Source of the DNA: Blepharisma stoltei
Lineage: Eukaryota; Ciliophora; Heterotrichea; Heterotrichida; Blepharismidae
Direction: 5' to 3'
Length of the DNA: 64,000 bases
NCBI GenBank assembly: GCA_914767885.1
Contig: CAJZBQ010000014.1
Span: forward strand, 682,001-746,000
Both the position numbers and the translations under genes were made by a program. The notes under the pieces are model-generated. The model saw only the letters and a list, made by a program, of their open reading frames with translations, did no database searches and was not told where the DNA came from. Positions 53,403 through 64,000 of this stretch are shown here, one piece after another; position 1 is the stretch's first letter, and every line of letters begins with the position of its first letter.

Positions 53403-56400
53403 ATGGACTACTCCTTTAGATCAAAAGAAAGCATTGAGGCGTCATGAATGAAACTGGAAAACAGTTTTTCCACAAGCCAAAGCGCTAATCAATCAATTTC
53501 TGTATCAGCTCGACCAAATACTTCAGACTTTATCCAAAAGCCTAAAAGCAGATGCTCGAGAGAAAAATTCCACCATAACAGAAGTGCTAGCTTGCAAAAT
53601 CAGTCGATGAATACTAAACACTCTAGAGCAAGTTCTCAGGATTATCCTATTAGTCACTCTCATTCAATCTCTTATTCAACGTTTATACCAAAAACTGAAC
53701 AATATTCTATCAACGGCTTGGATGCTTATCAAATTCACAGAATTTATGTAGCGAAATGCAATGATTTGAAAATCCCAGTGCTTTTGGATCAGGAAAAAAA
53801 TTTCTTCTCCTATTGTCATATACATTTTACTAACTCCGCCAACCCTCTGTAAAAACAAGGCCATTGGAAAATACCTATTTTTCGACCAAAACCACCTCCT
53901 AGAACAAACAAAAAATTCTTTTAATATAAAAATTTTATAAAAAAATATTTTGATATATAAGTGATAATTAATATTATGATATCTCTAGTAATTTTTAAAC
54001 AGCTTGCATTCTAGAACATAAATTTTTATAAATTAAACCAATCAAACAATTTTTTTCATAGAGCGGAGTAAAAGAAAATTTGAGTTGAGTGAATCAGGGA
54101 TAGGTCCGAAGGCTGCAAAAGCTATTGGTGAAGTAATTGAACATAACAAAGAATTCGCATATTTAGAACTAACTCCCCCCCCCCCTTTAAATTGGAACTA
54201 AAAATTTTGTTCCAATTTAAAGGGGGGGGTTAAGAAAATTTTTTTTTAAAAAAAAAAAATCATTTAAAAAAAAAAAAAAATTTCAAAAATTTATCGAATT
54301 AGATTAATAAATTTGTTTAATAAAATGCTATTTACTCTTTATCCTTTAAAACAAAGCAAGATATAACTAAAATTTTATTATTAATTAATACGCCACTATT
54401 AATTGGTATCAAAACTATTTACACAAAAATTATTATTTTTTTTGATAAAAAAAAATTAAAAAGAAAAAAAAATTTTAGAAAATTTATCGATCAAAGTGCT
54501 AATTTTGTTTAAATAAGATGTTATTTATACTCTATTCTTTAAAATAAAGCAAGAGATAAGTAAATTTTGAATTTTTGTAAAGAATTCGTATTGAGTTTAT
54601 ATCAAAACTATCCAAATAAAAAATATCATTTTTATCAAAAAAAATAAATTTTTTTTTGAAATTATTTTAAAAACAAAAAAAAATTAAATTTTTTAAAAAT
54701 TTAAATTAAGGATAATAAATCTATTTAAATAAGATGCTCTTTATACTCTATTCTTTAAACAAGAGTAGGATACAACTAAATTTTTAATTTTAGTTAAGAA
54801 GAAACATTAAATTATATTAAAACTTTTTAGATAAAAAATTATATATAATTTTTTATTATAAAATTAAATTTTGTTCCAATTTAAAGGGGGGTTAATTTAC
54901 CAAAAAAGTGGAAATTTTACCTATATTTTGTTCCAATTTAAAGGGGGGGGAGTAAGTAAAAACATAATGGGAGATAAAGGAGCAATTATATTAGCCAAAG
55001 CTTTATGCAGAAATACAGACTTAGTGCATTTAGATGTGAGCAGCAACGATATCACTCCTGAGGGTGCATCAGCTCTAATTATGTTAGTTTTAAAGCACCC
55101 AAGCATTGCAAGCTTAAATATATCATCACATGAAGGGCTGCATAGAAATCGTCTTGGAATTGTAGGTGCAAGCGCTATCAGAAGGGTTTTAGAAAGCAGT
55201 ATGATTATTTCCTTTCTTAATATAGCAGGAACATCAATCGGACCAGAAGGACTTATCAGTTTGAGCAAAGGACTGAAAAATAGCAAAACACTTGTTTCTC
55301 TCAATATTGCAAATAATGGAATAGGCTCGACAGGAATTTCCAACCTAGCAGAAGCGATTGCTTCATCTTCCTTAAAAATCCTCAATATTTCTCTCAATAA
55401 AATTGGTAACGAAGGCTGTGATATCATTTCGAATTTATTAATGGGTGAATTTGATGCTATTTGCCCTTTAGAAACCCTTGATTTATCACAAAATGAAATT
55501 TCCACCCGAGGAGCTTTTAACCTATTTACTGCAGCAACAGGGAATATTATATTGCAAACACTTAATCTAGAAAAGAATAAATTCAGTTCAGGGCTATCAC
55601 CAGCGTTTCACCCATTTGTCTGTGGAAATACCAAAATAAAAATGCTGAATTTAGCATTTTGCCAAATAAAATCTGAAGGAATTTGTACAGTTGGGGATGG
55701 GCTGATAAAGAACAAAACACTAACTCCCCCCCCCTTTAAATTTGGAACAAAATTTAATTTTATAATAAAAAATTATATATAATTTTTATCTAAAAAGTTT
55801 TGATATAATTTAAATGTTTTCTTCTTAACTAAAATTAAAAATTTATTTATATCTTGCTCTTTTTAAAGAAAAAAGTATAAAGAGCATCTTATTTAAATAA
55901 ATTGATTATCCTTAATTGGTAAATTTTAAAAAAACATTAATTTTTTTTTTTTAAAAATTTTCAAAAATATTTTTGTTTTTTTTGATAAAACGATATTTTT
56001 TATTTGGATAGTTTTGATATAAATTCAATAGGAATTCTTTATAAAATTCAAAATTTACTTATCTCTTGCTTTATTTTAAAGAATAGAGTATAAATAACAT
56101 CTTATTTAAACAAAATTAGCACTTTGATCGATAAATTTTCTAAAATTTTTTTTTTTAATTTTTTTTTATCAATAAAAATAATAATTTTTGTGTAAATAGT
56201 TTTGATACCAATTAATAGTGGCGTATTAACTAATAATAAAAATTTAGTTATATCTTGCTTTTGTTTTAAAGGATAAAGAGTAAATAGCGTTTTATTAAAC
56301 AAATTTATTAATCTAATTCGATAAGTTTTTGAAATTTTTTTTTTTTTTAAATTTTTATATTTTTTATAAAAAATTTTATATTGATATTTTTTTTAAAAAA

Positions 56401-57859
56401 CAAAATTAACCCCCCTTTAAATTGGAACAAAATTTTTAGTTCCAATTTAAAGGTGGGGGGAGTAAGAATTTTAAATATCAGCAACAATGTGATTGATGAT
56501 AATGGAGCTGAAGCAATTTCTATAGGCTTGCATACAAATAGAGGACTGAAATTTTTGGATTTAAGCAATAATTTTATAAAAAATAAAGGAGGTTTAGCAT
56601 TAGCACAAGCGCTAAAAATGAATCAGTGCTTAGAGCAGATAAATTTAAAGGGAAATGGGCTGAAAGATGACGCTGCACAACAATTGAGCGAGATTTCTAG
56701 ATTTCGCCCAAACTTAGTGAGACTCGTACTGGATTTAAATCCAGTGAGTTTTAAGTATCTTAATGATATAAAAGGACACATGAAGCATAATGTTTCAGTC
56801 CATCAAAAATATTTGGTTCCCAAATTAAGGTCAAAAATCAGTGATATTCAGTTTAACGAAAGCGAATTTGATACTATCAGACGAAAAATTGAGTCAAAAA
56901 TGAAAGAAAAAACAGAAAATCAGCAAAAGTTGGAAAAACAAAATGTGAGGTATATTGAAGTTAAAGAAAATGAAGAAAAAAAATATTTACTCCCCCCCCC
57001 CTCCGTGAGCGAACAAAAAAATTTTGTTCGCTCACGGAGGGGGGTTAATTTTTTTTTTTAAAAAAAATTTATATATAAATTTTATAAAAAAAATATTTTT
57101 TTCGAAATTTAAAAAAATCCTAATTTGCAAAAATTGGGAAGCAAATATTAATTTAATTTGCAAAATTTATGTTTTAAAACGCAATTTGTTTAAAATTAAA
57201 CAGAATTAGCTCTAGATTTCATTATACTAATTATCACTTATATATCAAAATTTTTTTCCATTAAAATTTTTTCTATTAAAAAAATTTTTGTTCACTCACG
57301 GAGGGTGGGTTTTTGGTCAAAAAATGGCGATTTTTCTAATGGTTTTGTTCGCTCACGGAGGGGGGGGGGAGGGAGTTAGTAATTCACGAAGAGTTTGAAA
57401 AATTATATGAGCAAAGAAAAGAATTAAGCAAGGCTATTGATGAGCTTGAGGGTGAAATTAAGGTAAAGTCTTATATAGAAAACAAAAATAATCAGAGAAA
57501 GAGAAATCAAGGAATTAAGCGATAAAATTGCATATACTGTATCAGAAGCTAAACAATTAGAAAAACAAAAAACACATAAGAGAGAACAATTAGGGTTGCT
57601 AAGAAACCAGCATACAAATATAATAAATGATTTAAGAGCTAAGCTTGAAAATGAGGAATTATTAAAAAGAAATGCAGAGTCAACGATTTATTTTGCGAAG
57701 AAAAAGCTTGATGAAAAATCCAAGGAGCTTGCTAGGATTAAAAATACAGAAAACGATAAAAATATTGAAGCAGCCAAAGAAGAGTATGAAACAAAAATAC
57801 AAAATGCAATTTTTGATCCAAAAGTGCCTCCTACAAAGCTGAAGCCAGTCAAAGCATAA
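53403..57859 (+). CDS. Leucine-rich-repeat plus coiled-coil protein, four MITE insertions
   Basis: A 762-residue protein whose gene contains four MITEs (2,152 bp removed) and one 16-nt intron. The N-terminus (about 1-130) is Ser/Asn/His-rich (MDYSFRSKESIEASW; SRASSQDYPISHSHS). From about 145 an array of ribonuclease-inhibitor-type LRRs follows, with repeats like GAIILAKALCRNTDLVHLDV, LISLSKGLKNSKTLVSLNI, LSQNEISTRGAFNLF and GAEAISIGLHTNRGLKFLDL. The C-terminal ~170 residues are a coiled coil (EFEKLYEQRKELSKAIDELE; KKKLDEKSKELARIK) ending FDPKVPPTKLKPVKA. The LRR plus coiled-coil arrangement is common in ciliate basal-body and axonemal proteins, but no family name can be given. TGA reads as Trp at 53445. 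Confidence 0.85.
53831..54071 (-). mobile_element. Family A MITE/IES (diverged) in LRR gene, TAA repeats
   Basis: 238 bp between TAA (53831-53833, 54069-54071). The left end is CTCCGCCAACCCTCTGTAAA, followed by AACAAGGCCATTGGAAAATA; the interior has TGATATATAAGTGATAATTA; the right end is reduced to GAGCGGAG. Removal joins HIHFT to KRKFELSESG. Confidence 0.85.
54170..54955 (+). mobile_element. Family B MITE/IES in LRR gene, TAA repeats
   Basis: 783 bp between TAA (54170-54172, 54953-54955). The left end is a palindrome: C-run, TTTAAATTGGAAC, short A/T spacer, GTTCCAATTTAAAGGGGGGGG, TTAAG. The right end has two same-direction copies of the inverse motif, the inner followed by GGGTTAATTT. The interior carries three ~170-bp diverged units with GATGCT(A/C)TTTA.ACTCTAT. 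It is inverted relative to the copy at 55721. Confidence 0.93.
55721..56465 (-). mobile_element. Family B MITE/IES in LRR gene, inverted copy, TAA repeats
   Basis: 742 bp between TAA (55721-55723, 56463-56465), the reverse complement of the element at 54170 over most of its length (for example AATTTAATTTTATAATAAAA and ATTAATAGTGGCGTATTAA). Here the palindromic end is on the right. Removal joins KNKTL to RILNISNNVIDD. Confidence 0.93.
56987..57378 (+). mobile_element. Family A MITE/IES in LRR gene, TTA repeats
   Basis: 389 bp between TTA (56987-56989, 57376-57378), same orientation and nearly identical to 561-952. Removal joins ENEEKKYL to VIHEEFEKLYEQ in the coiled-coil region. Confidence 0.93.
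57463..57478 (+). other. 16-nt intron in LRR gene
   Basis: GTAAAGTCTTATATAG. Splicing converts a frame that stops soon after into the coiled coil EIKKTKIIREREIKELSDKI. The resulting coding length is a multiple of three. Confidence 0.88.
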
Positions 57860-58152
57860 TATTTTCTTTTGTAATAATTGGATCAGTTATTTTTCAAATC
57901 AATATTTAATAAGCTTTCTTTCGTGGAGTAGGACTATTACGGGAAATAAAAATTCTGTATATAATTTTAGTCAGTAGCCCTGCAATAATTTATTTCTTAT
58001 TTCTAAAATATCATTATTTTTCAAATTACCAAAATTTTCTTAACTTTTCTTAGCTAATATTGATTAACTTTCTAATCTATATTATTTTTATTACTTCGCT
58101 CATTTATTCAATTAAGATTTGTTTAAAACAGCTATTATTTTTTAAATAAAAT
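57860..58152. other. AT-rich intergenic region
   Basis: A 293-bp gap before the CDPK gene on the same strand. No repeats or motifs stand out. Confidence 0.35.
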
Positions 58153-59763
<1,611 letters not shown>

Positions 59764-60121
59764 TTTGATATTAAATTAATAGTTTCAAAGTAATTACGAG
59801 AGTACATAAATTTTTTGAAAATATTAGGTCTCTGTATAATTATCAAAACCCTAAAGCATAAATTTTAATCAAACGGATAATTAGTTAAAAATAAGTACAT
59901 TAAACTGCATTAGCAGTCTTAATCTTTAATTTTCATTACACTTTTGCATGGTAATTATTCCAATATAATGCAAGATTAATAATTAGATAATATAAATCAG
60001 CATTGAGCATTTATTTTGAGAAAAGCGTCAGAATCTTTAAGTTTTCTAGTTTAGAAGCTTATTTTCCTTTAAAATTAAAGATCACACACTTAAATAAATA
60101 AGAGATAATTGATATTAAGAT
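59764..60121. other. AT-rich region between convergent CDPK and GOT1 genes
   Basis: 358 bp of AT-rich DNA. No repeat, terminator-like hairpin or gene was recognised. Confidence 0.35.
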
Positions 60122-60541
60122 TTACACATAGCTTGATTTTTTTCCTTTGTTGAGTTTCATAATTAAATCTTGATAAAACTGAGAATTGCTGAGAATAGGT
60201 CCAATTCCTGGAATAAATTTGACAGAATGCAGTATTTGTGGGATGAAATCTTTAAAGAGTTGATAAATGCCATAAAGTTGAAGGATTCCACCTACTGTTG
60301 ACCAGCCTACTAAAATCAAAAAGAATCCGATGAAATAGCAGATTGTACCTTTAAGCTTTGATGGCTTCATAAAGAAAAATATTAACCCAGATATTCCAGT
60401 TAAATATCCAGTCCCAATCAAGAATAGAGTATTGCCTATGAGCAAAAATAATCTATCAAACCACAAGAAAACCCCTATAAGGTACAAAATAAGTCCTAAA
60501 ACTGTAATAGGTGAGCCTATAGACTTATTTGAAAAATTCAT
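60122..60541 (-). CDS. GOT1B: GOT1-like Golgi transport protein
   Basis: A 139-residue four-helix membrane protein of the Got1/Sft2-like family that acts in ER-Golgi vesicle traffic. Diagnostic parts are ITVLGLILYLIGVFLWFDR, LLIGNTLFLIGTGYLTG, FFMKPSKLKGTICYFIGFFLIL (given in the order MKPSKLKGT, CYFIGFFLI) and GWSTVGGILQLYGIYQLF. The length matches yeast and human GOT1 (about 138). There is no insertion or intron. Confidence 0.9.
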   Translation of the reverse strand: MNFSNKSIGSPITVLGLILYLIGVFLWFDRLFLLIGNTLFLIGTGYLTGISGLIFFFMKPSKLKGTICYFIGFFLILVGWSTVGGILQLYGIYQLFKDFIPQILHSVKFIPGIGPILSNSQFYQDLIMKLNKGKKSSYV

Positions 60542-60585
60542 ATATTTTTTCTGACATCATGCTTTGCATATATTTTACTTATAAA

Positions 60586-60726
60586 ATGGAATCAGGAATA
60601 AATCAATTATCTATTTTTTCAAGTATCTTTTTTAATTATTTTAGATTCAGGAATATAGAGAGAACTTTAAAAGAGGAACTTTTTTCTGCTGGTGATCAAA
60701 GAAAGAGCAGCAAAAGGATCAAATAA
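60586..60726 (+). CDS. Possible 46-residue protein
   Basis: ATG in the context TATAAAATGGAATCAGG, like the start of the next gene (TATAAAATGGAATTAGG). The frame MESGINQLSIFSSIFFNYF...RTLKEELFSAGDQRKSSKR has a hydrophobic-aromatic first half and a charged second half, and lies 44 bp from the divergent GOT1 start. It is short and unrecognised, so it may be only a chance frame. Confidence 0.25.
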   Translation: MESGINQLSIFSSIFFNYFRFRNIERTLKEELFSAGDQRKSSKRIK

Positions 60727-60860
60727 ACTTAGGAATATGAAATTCTACGAACATTTAATATATAACGATAGCAAAGGAATTAAATATTGTCTATTATTAA
60801 TTCAAAATATCATTAAGGCAAATGAGAATTTAACATTTTCTAATATAATGCTTTTATAAA

Positions 60861-62108
60861 ATGGAATTAGGTAGGATTGATTTACCTGACTCCCCCCTCC
60901 ATGAGTGAACAAAATCATTAGAAAAATCCCTAATTTTTGCCCAAAACCTCTGTGAGTGAACAAAAATTTTTTAATAGAAAAAAATTTATATATAAGTGAT
61001 AATTAGCATAATGAGATCTAGAGCTAATTCTGTTTAATTTTAAACAAATTGCGTTTTAAAACATAAATTTTTTATAAATTAAATTAATATTTGCTTCCAA
61101 TTTTCGCAAATTAGGATTTTTTTAAAATTTCGAAAAACAAATTTTTCAATAAAGTTTATATATAATTTTTTTTTAAAAAAAAAAATTAACCTCCCTACAT
61201 GAGTGAACAAAATTTTTTGTTCATTCATGGAGGGGGGGAGTAAATACTTTCGAACTCAATTTTGGAATGATCTAATTGATATCTTAGAACACTATCATGT
61301 TGAGAATAAAAACAGTATATCTTCAGCTAACCTTCCTATATGAATTTACAAAGAAGTTGTAAAAAAAGATGTGATGTCTAAAATTAAAACAAAAATCAAG
61401 CAATATATCAAGAAAGCTATGAAAAATGAAATTGAAAAATTATGAAATGCTCATAGCGAGTCAATAATAGATCCATGCCCTAAGATAAAACATCCAAAGA
61501 AAGTTATCACAAATCTTATTCATTCTTTGTTTACAAAATTCCAAAGCGTTTTTACCCAAACCTCAAAAAGCGTTTATTCTTCCAGAGATAAAGTAACTGA
61601 AGTAGATGCGTTTATGAGTGAAAGATACCTTAGCCTCCCCTCTGTAAGAGAACAAATTTATTGCTTCCGCGGAGGAGAGCTATATTCTTTTAAAAATTTA
61701 AAATATAAGCTTAGCTTCAATTTCTTTTCTGAATTTAAAATATTCATTTGGCAAGTATTTGAGCTAAAATAAATTTATACATTTATGTTTTGAATGCAAA
61801 CCCTTAAAAATTTAATAGAATTAGCTCAAGATTTTATTATAATAAATATCTTATATATCAAAATGAAAATCGTTATGATCTCTCACAGAGATGGAGTTAG
61901 CATTTGGAATATGATAAAAGGACTCATGAATAAAGATATTTTTGATAAGTATTTTGTAGAAATTGAGGTTGAAATTTGTGCAAATATACTTATTAAAATT
62001 GCTGAGAAAAATGATGAAATTGGAAGAGAAAATGAAAAACTCAATGATATTTATTATAGACAAATTGATTCTATTAGAAGGACATTAATGATTATGCTAT
62101 CGAGATAA
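60861..62108 (+). CDS. Hypothetical helical protein, two IESs
   Basis: A 208-residue protein reconstructed across two family A elements (60887-61243 and 61630-61901); the summed exons are exactly 209 codons. It begins MELGRIDLPKYFRTQFWNDLIDILEHYHV and is largely alpha-helical and charged (KIKTKIKQYIKKAMKNEIEK, IAEKNDEIGRENEKLNDIYY). TGA reads as Trp in LPIWIYKEV and EKLWNAHSE. No family is recognised and no membrane segment or signal peptide is seen. The first junction has unequal flanks (TGA at the left, TAA at the right). It is accepted because it is the only join that keeps the frame open and puts the ATG in frame. Confidence 0.7.
60887..61243 (-). mobile_element. Family A MITE/IES with unequal flanks TGA/TAA
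   Basis: 354 bp, in reverse orientation. CTCCCCCCTCCATGAGTGAA at the left; at the right TTAACCTCCCTACATGAGTG, then the inverse TTTTGTTCATTCATGGAGGG and GGGAG. The flanks share only the outer bases (TGA 60887-60889, TAA 61241-61243). The join DLP-KYFRTQFWND uses T as the only common base. Confidence 0.75.
61630..61901 (+). mobile_element. Family A MITE/IES (diverged), TTAGC repeats
   Basis: 267 bp between TTAGC (61630-61634, 61897-61901). The left end is a reduced palindrome (CTCCCCTCTGTAAGAGAACA; TTGCTTCCGCGGAGGAGAG). The interior has ATTAGCTCAAGATTTTATTA and ATATCTTATATATCAAAATG. The right end is TCTCTCACAGAGATGGAG. Removal joins VDAFMSERYL to SIWNMIKGL. Confidence 0.85.
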
Positions 62109-62132
62109 TAATTAATTGAAATGAAATTTAAT

Positions 62133-62287
62133 TTATTTTACTTTATCTTTAATGAATTTTTCTATCACATAAATATAGCTTAAACTATCGTTTTGACTTT
62201 CTTTTCTAAAATTATAGAGGATGACAATGTTTCTTAGTTTTATGGAATTTTTATTAGCGTCATGATGGTAGCAATTGAATTTATATA
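62133..62287 (-). CDS. C-terminal exon of a minus-strand gene, rest beyond the window
   Basis: The frame NLYKFNCYHHDANKNSIKLR...DSLSYIYVIEKFIKDKVK ends at TAA (62133). It is entered from the right through the end of a large element starting at about 62282 (TATA target). By analogy with the kinesin insertion at 15626, the coding sequence should resume after the far end of that element, outside this window. Family unknown. Confidence 0.45.
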
Positions 62288-64000
62288 GATTTTTCTCTTC
62301 AATAGCGCGATAAGGTGCTTTCCCTGGTAGGACCAAAAGAACTTGGACAAATGAAGGTCTACTTTTCCTTTATCACTAGTGAGGCAAATAGGATAAATAA
62401 TAATTTGGGCCTATTTCAATCTAGAGAGGTTTTAGAAATGCTATTGCCAAAGATACATTTTTGGTTCGTCAAATGGTTCTGACGTAAAATCACTTTAAAT
62501 TTTTTCATAGGAACTCGCTTAATGATGGGTAACTTTTTGTTTGTTCGTTTAAGCCATTTTTTTTTATTTTAAAGTTAATAAAGAAAATCCAGATGCAAAC
62601 ATAAGATCAATATCGAACAAATGAATTCAAGCAATTTCCATTAGTTAAATAAAAATTCATTCAAAATCATAAAGATTTGCATTTAAATCGCTTAAAAATT
62701 CTTTATAGGAACTCGCTTAATGATGGGTAACTTTTTTATTGAAATTTAATAAAGAAAACCCAGATGTGATCTTTATATCGGTAGGATTCAAAAGAATTCA
62801 AGAACTTTCCATTAATTAAATAAAAATTAAATTAAAATCATTGAGATCTGCATTTAAATCACTTAAAAATTCTTTATAGGAACTCGCTTAATGATGGGTA
62901 ACTTTTTGTTTGTTCGTTTAAGCCATTTTTTTTATTTAAAAATTATGTTCGCTAAAGCCATTTTTTTAATAAAAATTTAATAAAAGAAAACCCAGATGCG
63001 ATCATTACATCGATAGGATGCAAAAGAATTCAAGAACTTTCCATTAGTTAAATAAAAATTCATTCACAATTATTAAGATCTGCAATTAAATCACTTAAAA
63101 ACTTTTCATAGGAACTCGCTTAATGATGGGTAACTTTTTTATTGTTCGTTTAAGCAATTTTTTTTATTTAAAAAATTATGTTCGCTTAAGCAATTTGTTT
63201 TAATTAAAATTCAATAGATAGCTTTTTGTTATGTTCGTTTAAGTCATTATTTTCTATTTTATGTTTAATAAGGAACGTCAGATGCGATAATCATTAAAAA
63301 AATGGCTTAAGCGAACAAACAAAAAGTTACCCATCATTAAGCGAGTTCCTATAAAGAATTTTTAAGTGATTTAAATGCAGATCTCAATGATTTTTAATTT
63401 AATTTTTATTTAACTAATGGAAATTTCTTGATTTCATTTGTTCGATATTGATAATATATTGGCATCTACTTTTTCTTTATTAAGTTTTTATTAAAAAAAA
63501 TGGCTTAAGCGAACAAACAAAAAGTTACCCATCATTAAGCGAGTTCCTATAAGAGAATTTTTAAGTGATTTTACTACTGATCTTAATGAATTTAAATAAA
63601 TTTTTATTTAACTAATGGAAATTGCTTGAATTCATTTGTTCGATATTGATCTTATGTTTGCATCTGGATTTTCTTTATTAAATTTAAATTAAAAAAAATG
63701 GCTTAAGCGAACAATAAAAAAGTTACCCATCATTAAGCGAGTTCCTATAAAGAACTTTTAAGTGATTTAAATGCAGATCTCAATGATTTTAATTTAATTT
63801 TTATTTAACTAATGGAAATTTCTTGATTTTATTTGTTCGATATTGATCATATACTGGCATCAGCTTTTTTTCTATTATCCCTTGCATAAATTTCATTTTG
63901 CTTATTTATGGTAAATTGATTTTAAAATGTCAAAAATATTTTAACATACCATAGACTCAGTTTTATATATAATGACATGTCAAAATTTTTTTGACATTTT
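62282..64000. mobile_element. Large element with long TIR start and inverted tandem repeats, runs off the window
   Basis: The left end TAGATTTTTCTCTTCAATAG, CGCGATAAGGTGCTTTCCC, GGTTCGTCAAATGGTTCTGACG corresponds in order to the TIR of the 15626 element, with an internal deletion or divergence. The interior is repeat-filled. The right TIR is not seen before 64000, so the element exceeds 1.7 kb. The last ~100 bp contain AT-rich DNA with ATGTCAAAAA.ATTTT repeats. Confidence 0.8.
62500..63880. repeat. Four direct and three inverted copies of a ~170-230-bp unit
   Basis: AGGAACTCGCTTAATGATGG followed by GTAACTTTTT occurs in direct orientation at about 62509, 62706, 62878 and 63110. The inverse (AAGTTACCCATCATTAAGCG) occurs at about 63326, 63521 and 63720. 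Each unit also carries GTTCG(T/C)TTAAGC(C/A)A and ATTAGTTAAATAAAAATTCA. Together they form a large imperfect palindrome centred near 63230. Confidence 0.9.

Noticed and set aside
63880-64000. Telomere or chromosome end at the window edge
   Set aside because: The last bases are AT-rich with ATGTCAAAA-like repeats but no tandem C/A- or G/T-rich telomeric units.

Overview
This window is most likely germline (micronuclear) DNA of a heterotrich ciliate close to Blepharisma. Three observations support this. (1) TGA is read as tryptophan throughout, for example in COPB, the kinesins, the PARP and the CDPK, while TAA and TAG are stops. (2) Spliceosomal introns are only 15 or 16 nt (GTAA...TAG/CAG). 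(3) Most genes carry DNA insertions inside their coding sequence. Removing each insertion at one copy of its flanking direct repeat restores the conserved protein and an exact multiple of three. These behave as internal eliminated sequences (IESs). The genus is an inference; the code, introns and insertions are read from the sequence.

Layout. 1-7.6 kb: COPB (three insertions), an SLC35F5-like transporter, and GET3/TRC40 on the minus strand. 7.6-10.9 kb: a small lipidation-type protein, then gene-poor DNA with decayed elements. 10.9-12.3 kb: a receptor-like protein with one EGF module and seven hydrophobic segments. 12.8-19.5 kb (minus): a long kinesin with a coiled coil and an IQ motif, interrupted by a 1.25-kb element. 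20-25 kb: repeats, a short acidic protein, a zinc-ribbon/vWA protein and a REX-type exonuclease. 24.9-33 kb (minus): a W-rich coiled-coil protein, an IGHMBP2-like helicase (R3H, AN1) and a coiled-coil protein. 33-39.9 kb: gamma-glutamyl hydrolase, a TPR protein, a C2-PX protein and MPP6. 40-48.4 kb: a 2,404-residue ankyrin-WGR-PARP. 48.5-62.1 kb: a MAM33/p32 protein, a second kinesin, an LRR protein, a CDPK, GOT1 and a helical protein of unknown function. 62.1-64 kb: the 3' end of a minus-strand gene broken by a large repeat-filled element that leaves the window.

The insertions fall into classes. (a) MITE-like families have terminal inverted repeats (TIRs) starting CTCCCC and 3-bp TNA direct repeats (TTA/TAA, once TGA). 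Family A motif is TCCGTGAGCGAAC (about a dozen copies), family B TTTAAATTGGAAC, family C ATCCTTGATCGAACGA. (b) Other IESs or fold-backs are bounded by TA or TA-containing repeats. (c) GC-richer, retroposon-like insertions have target duplications of 8-15 bp, and several begin near AAAATGGC. (d) A larger element type has about 290-bp TIRs and internal tandem repeats. The genes themselves are ordinary housekeeping, cytoskeletal and signalling genes. The unusual biology is the density and uniform architecture of elements that must be removed, apparently precisely, for these genes to work. Boundaries come from reading-frame restoration and were not tested against a somatic (macronuclear) assembly.
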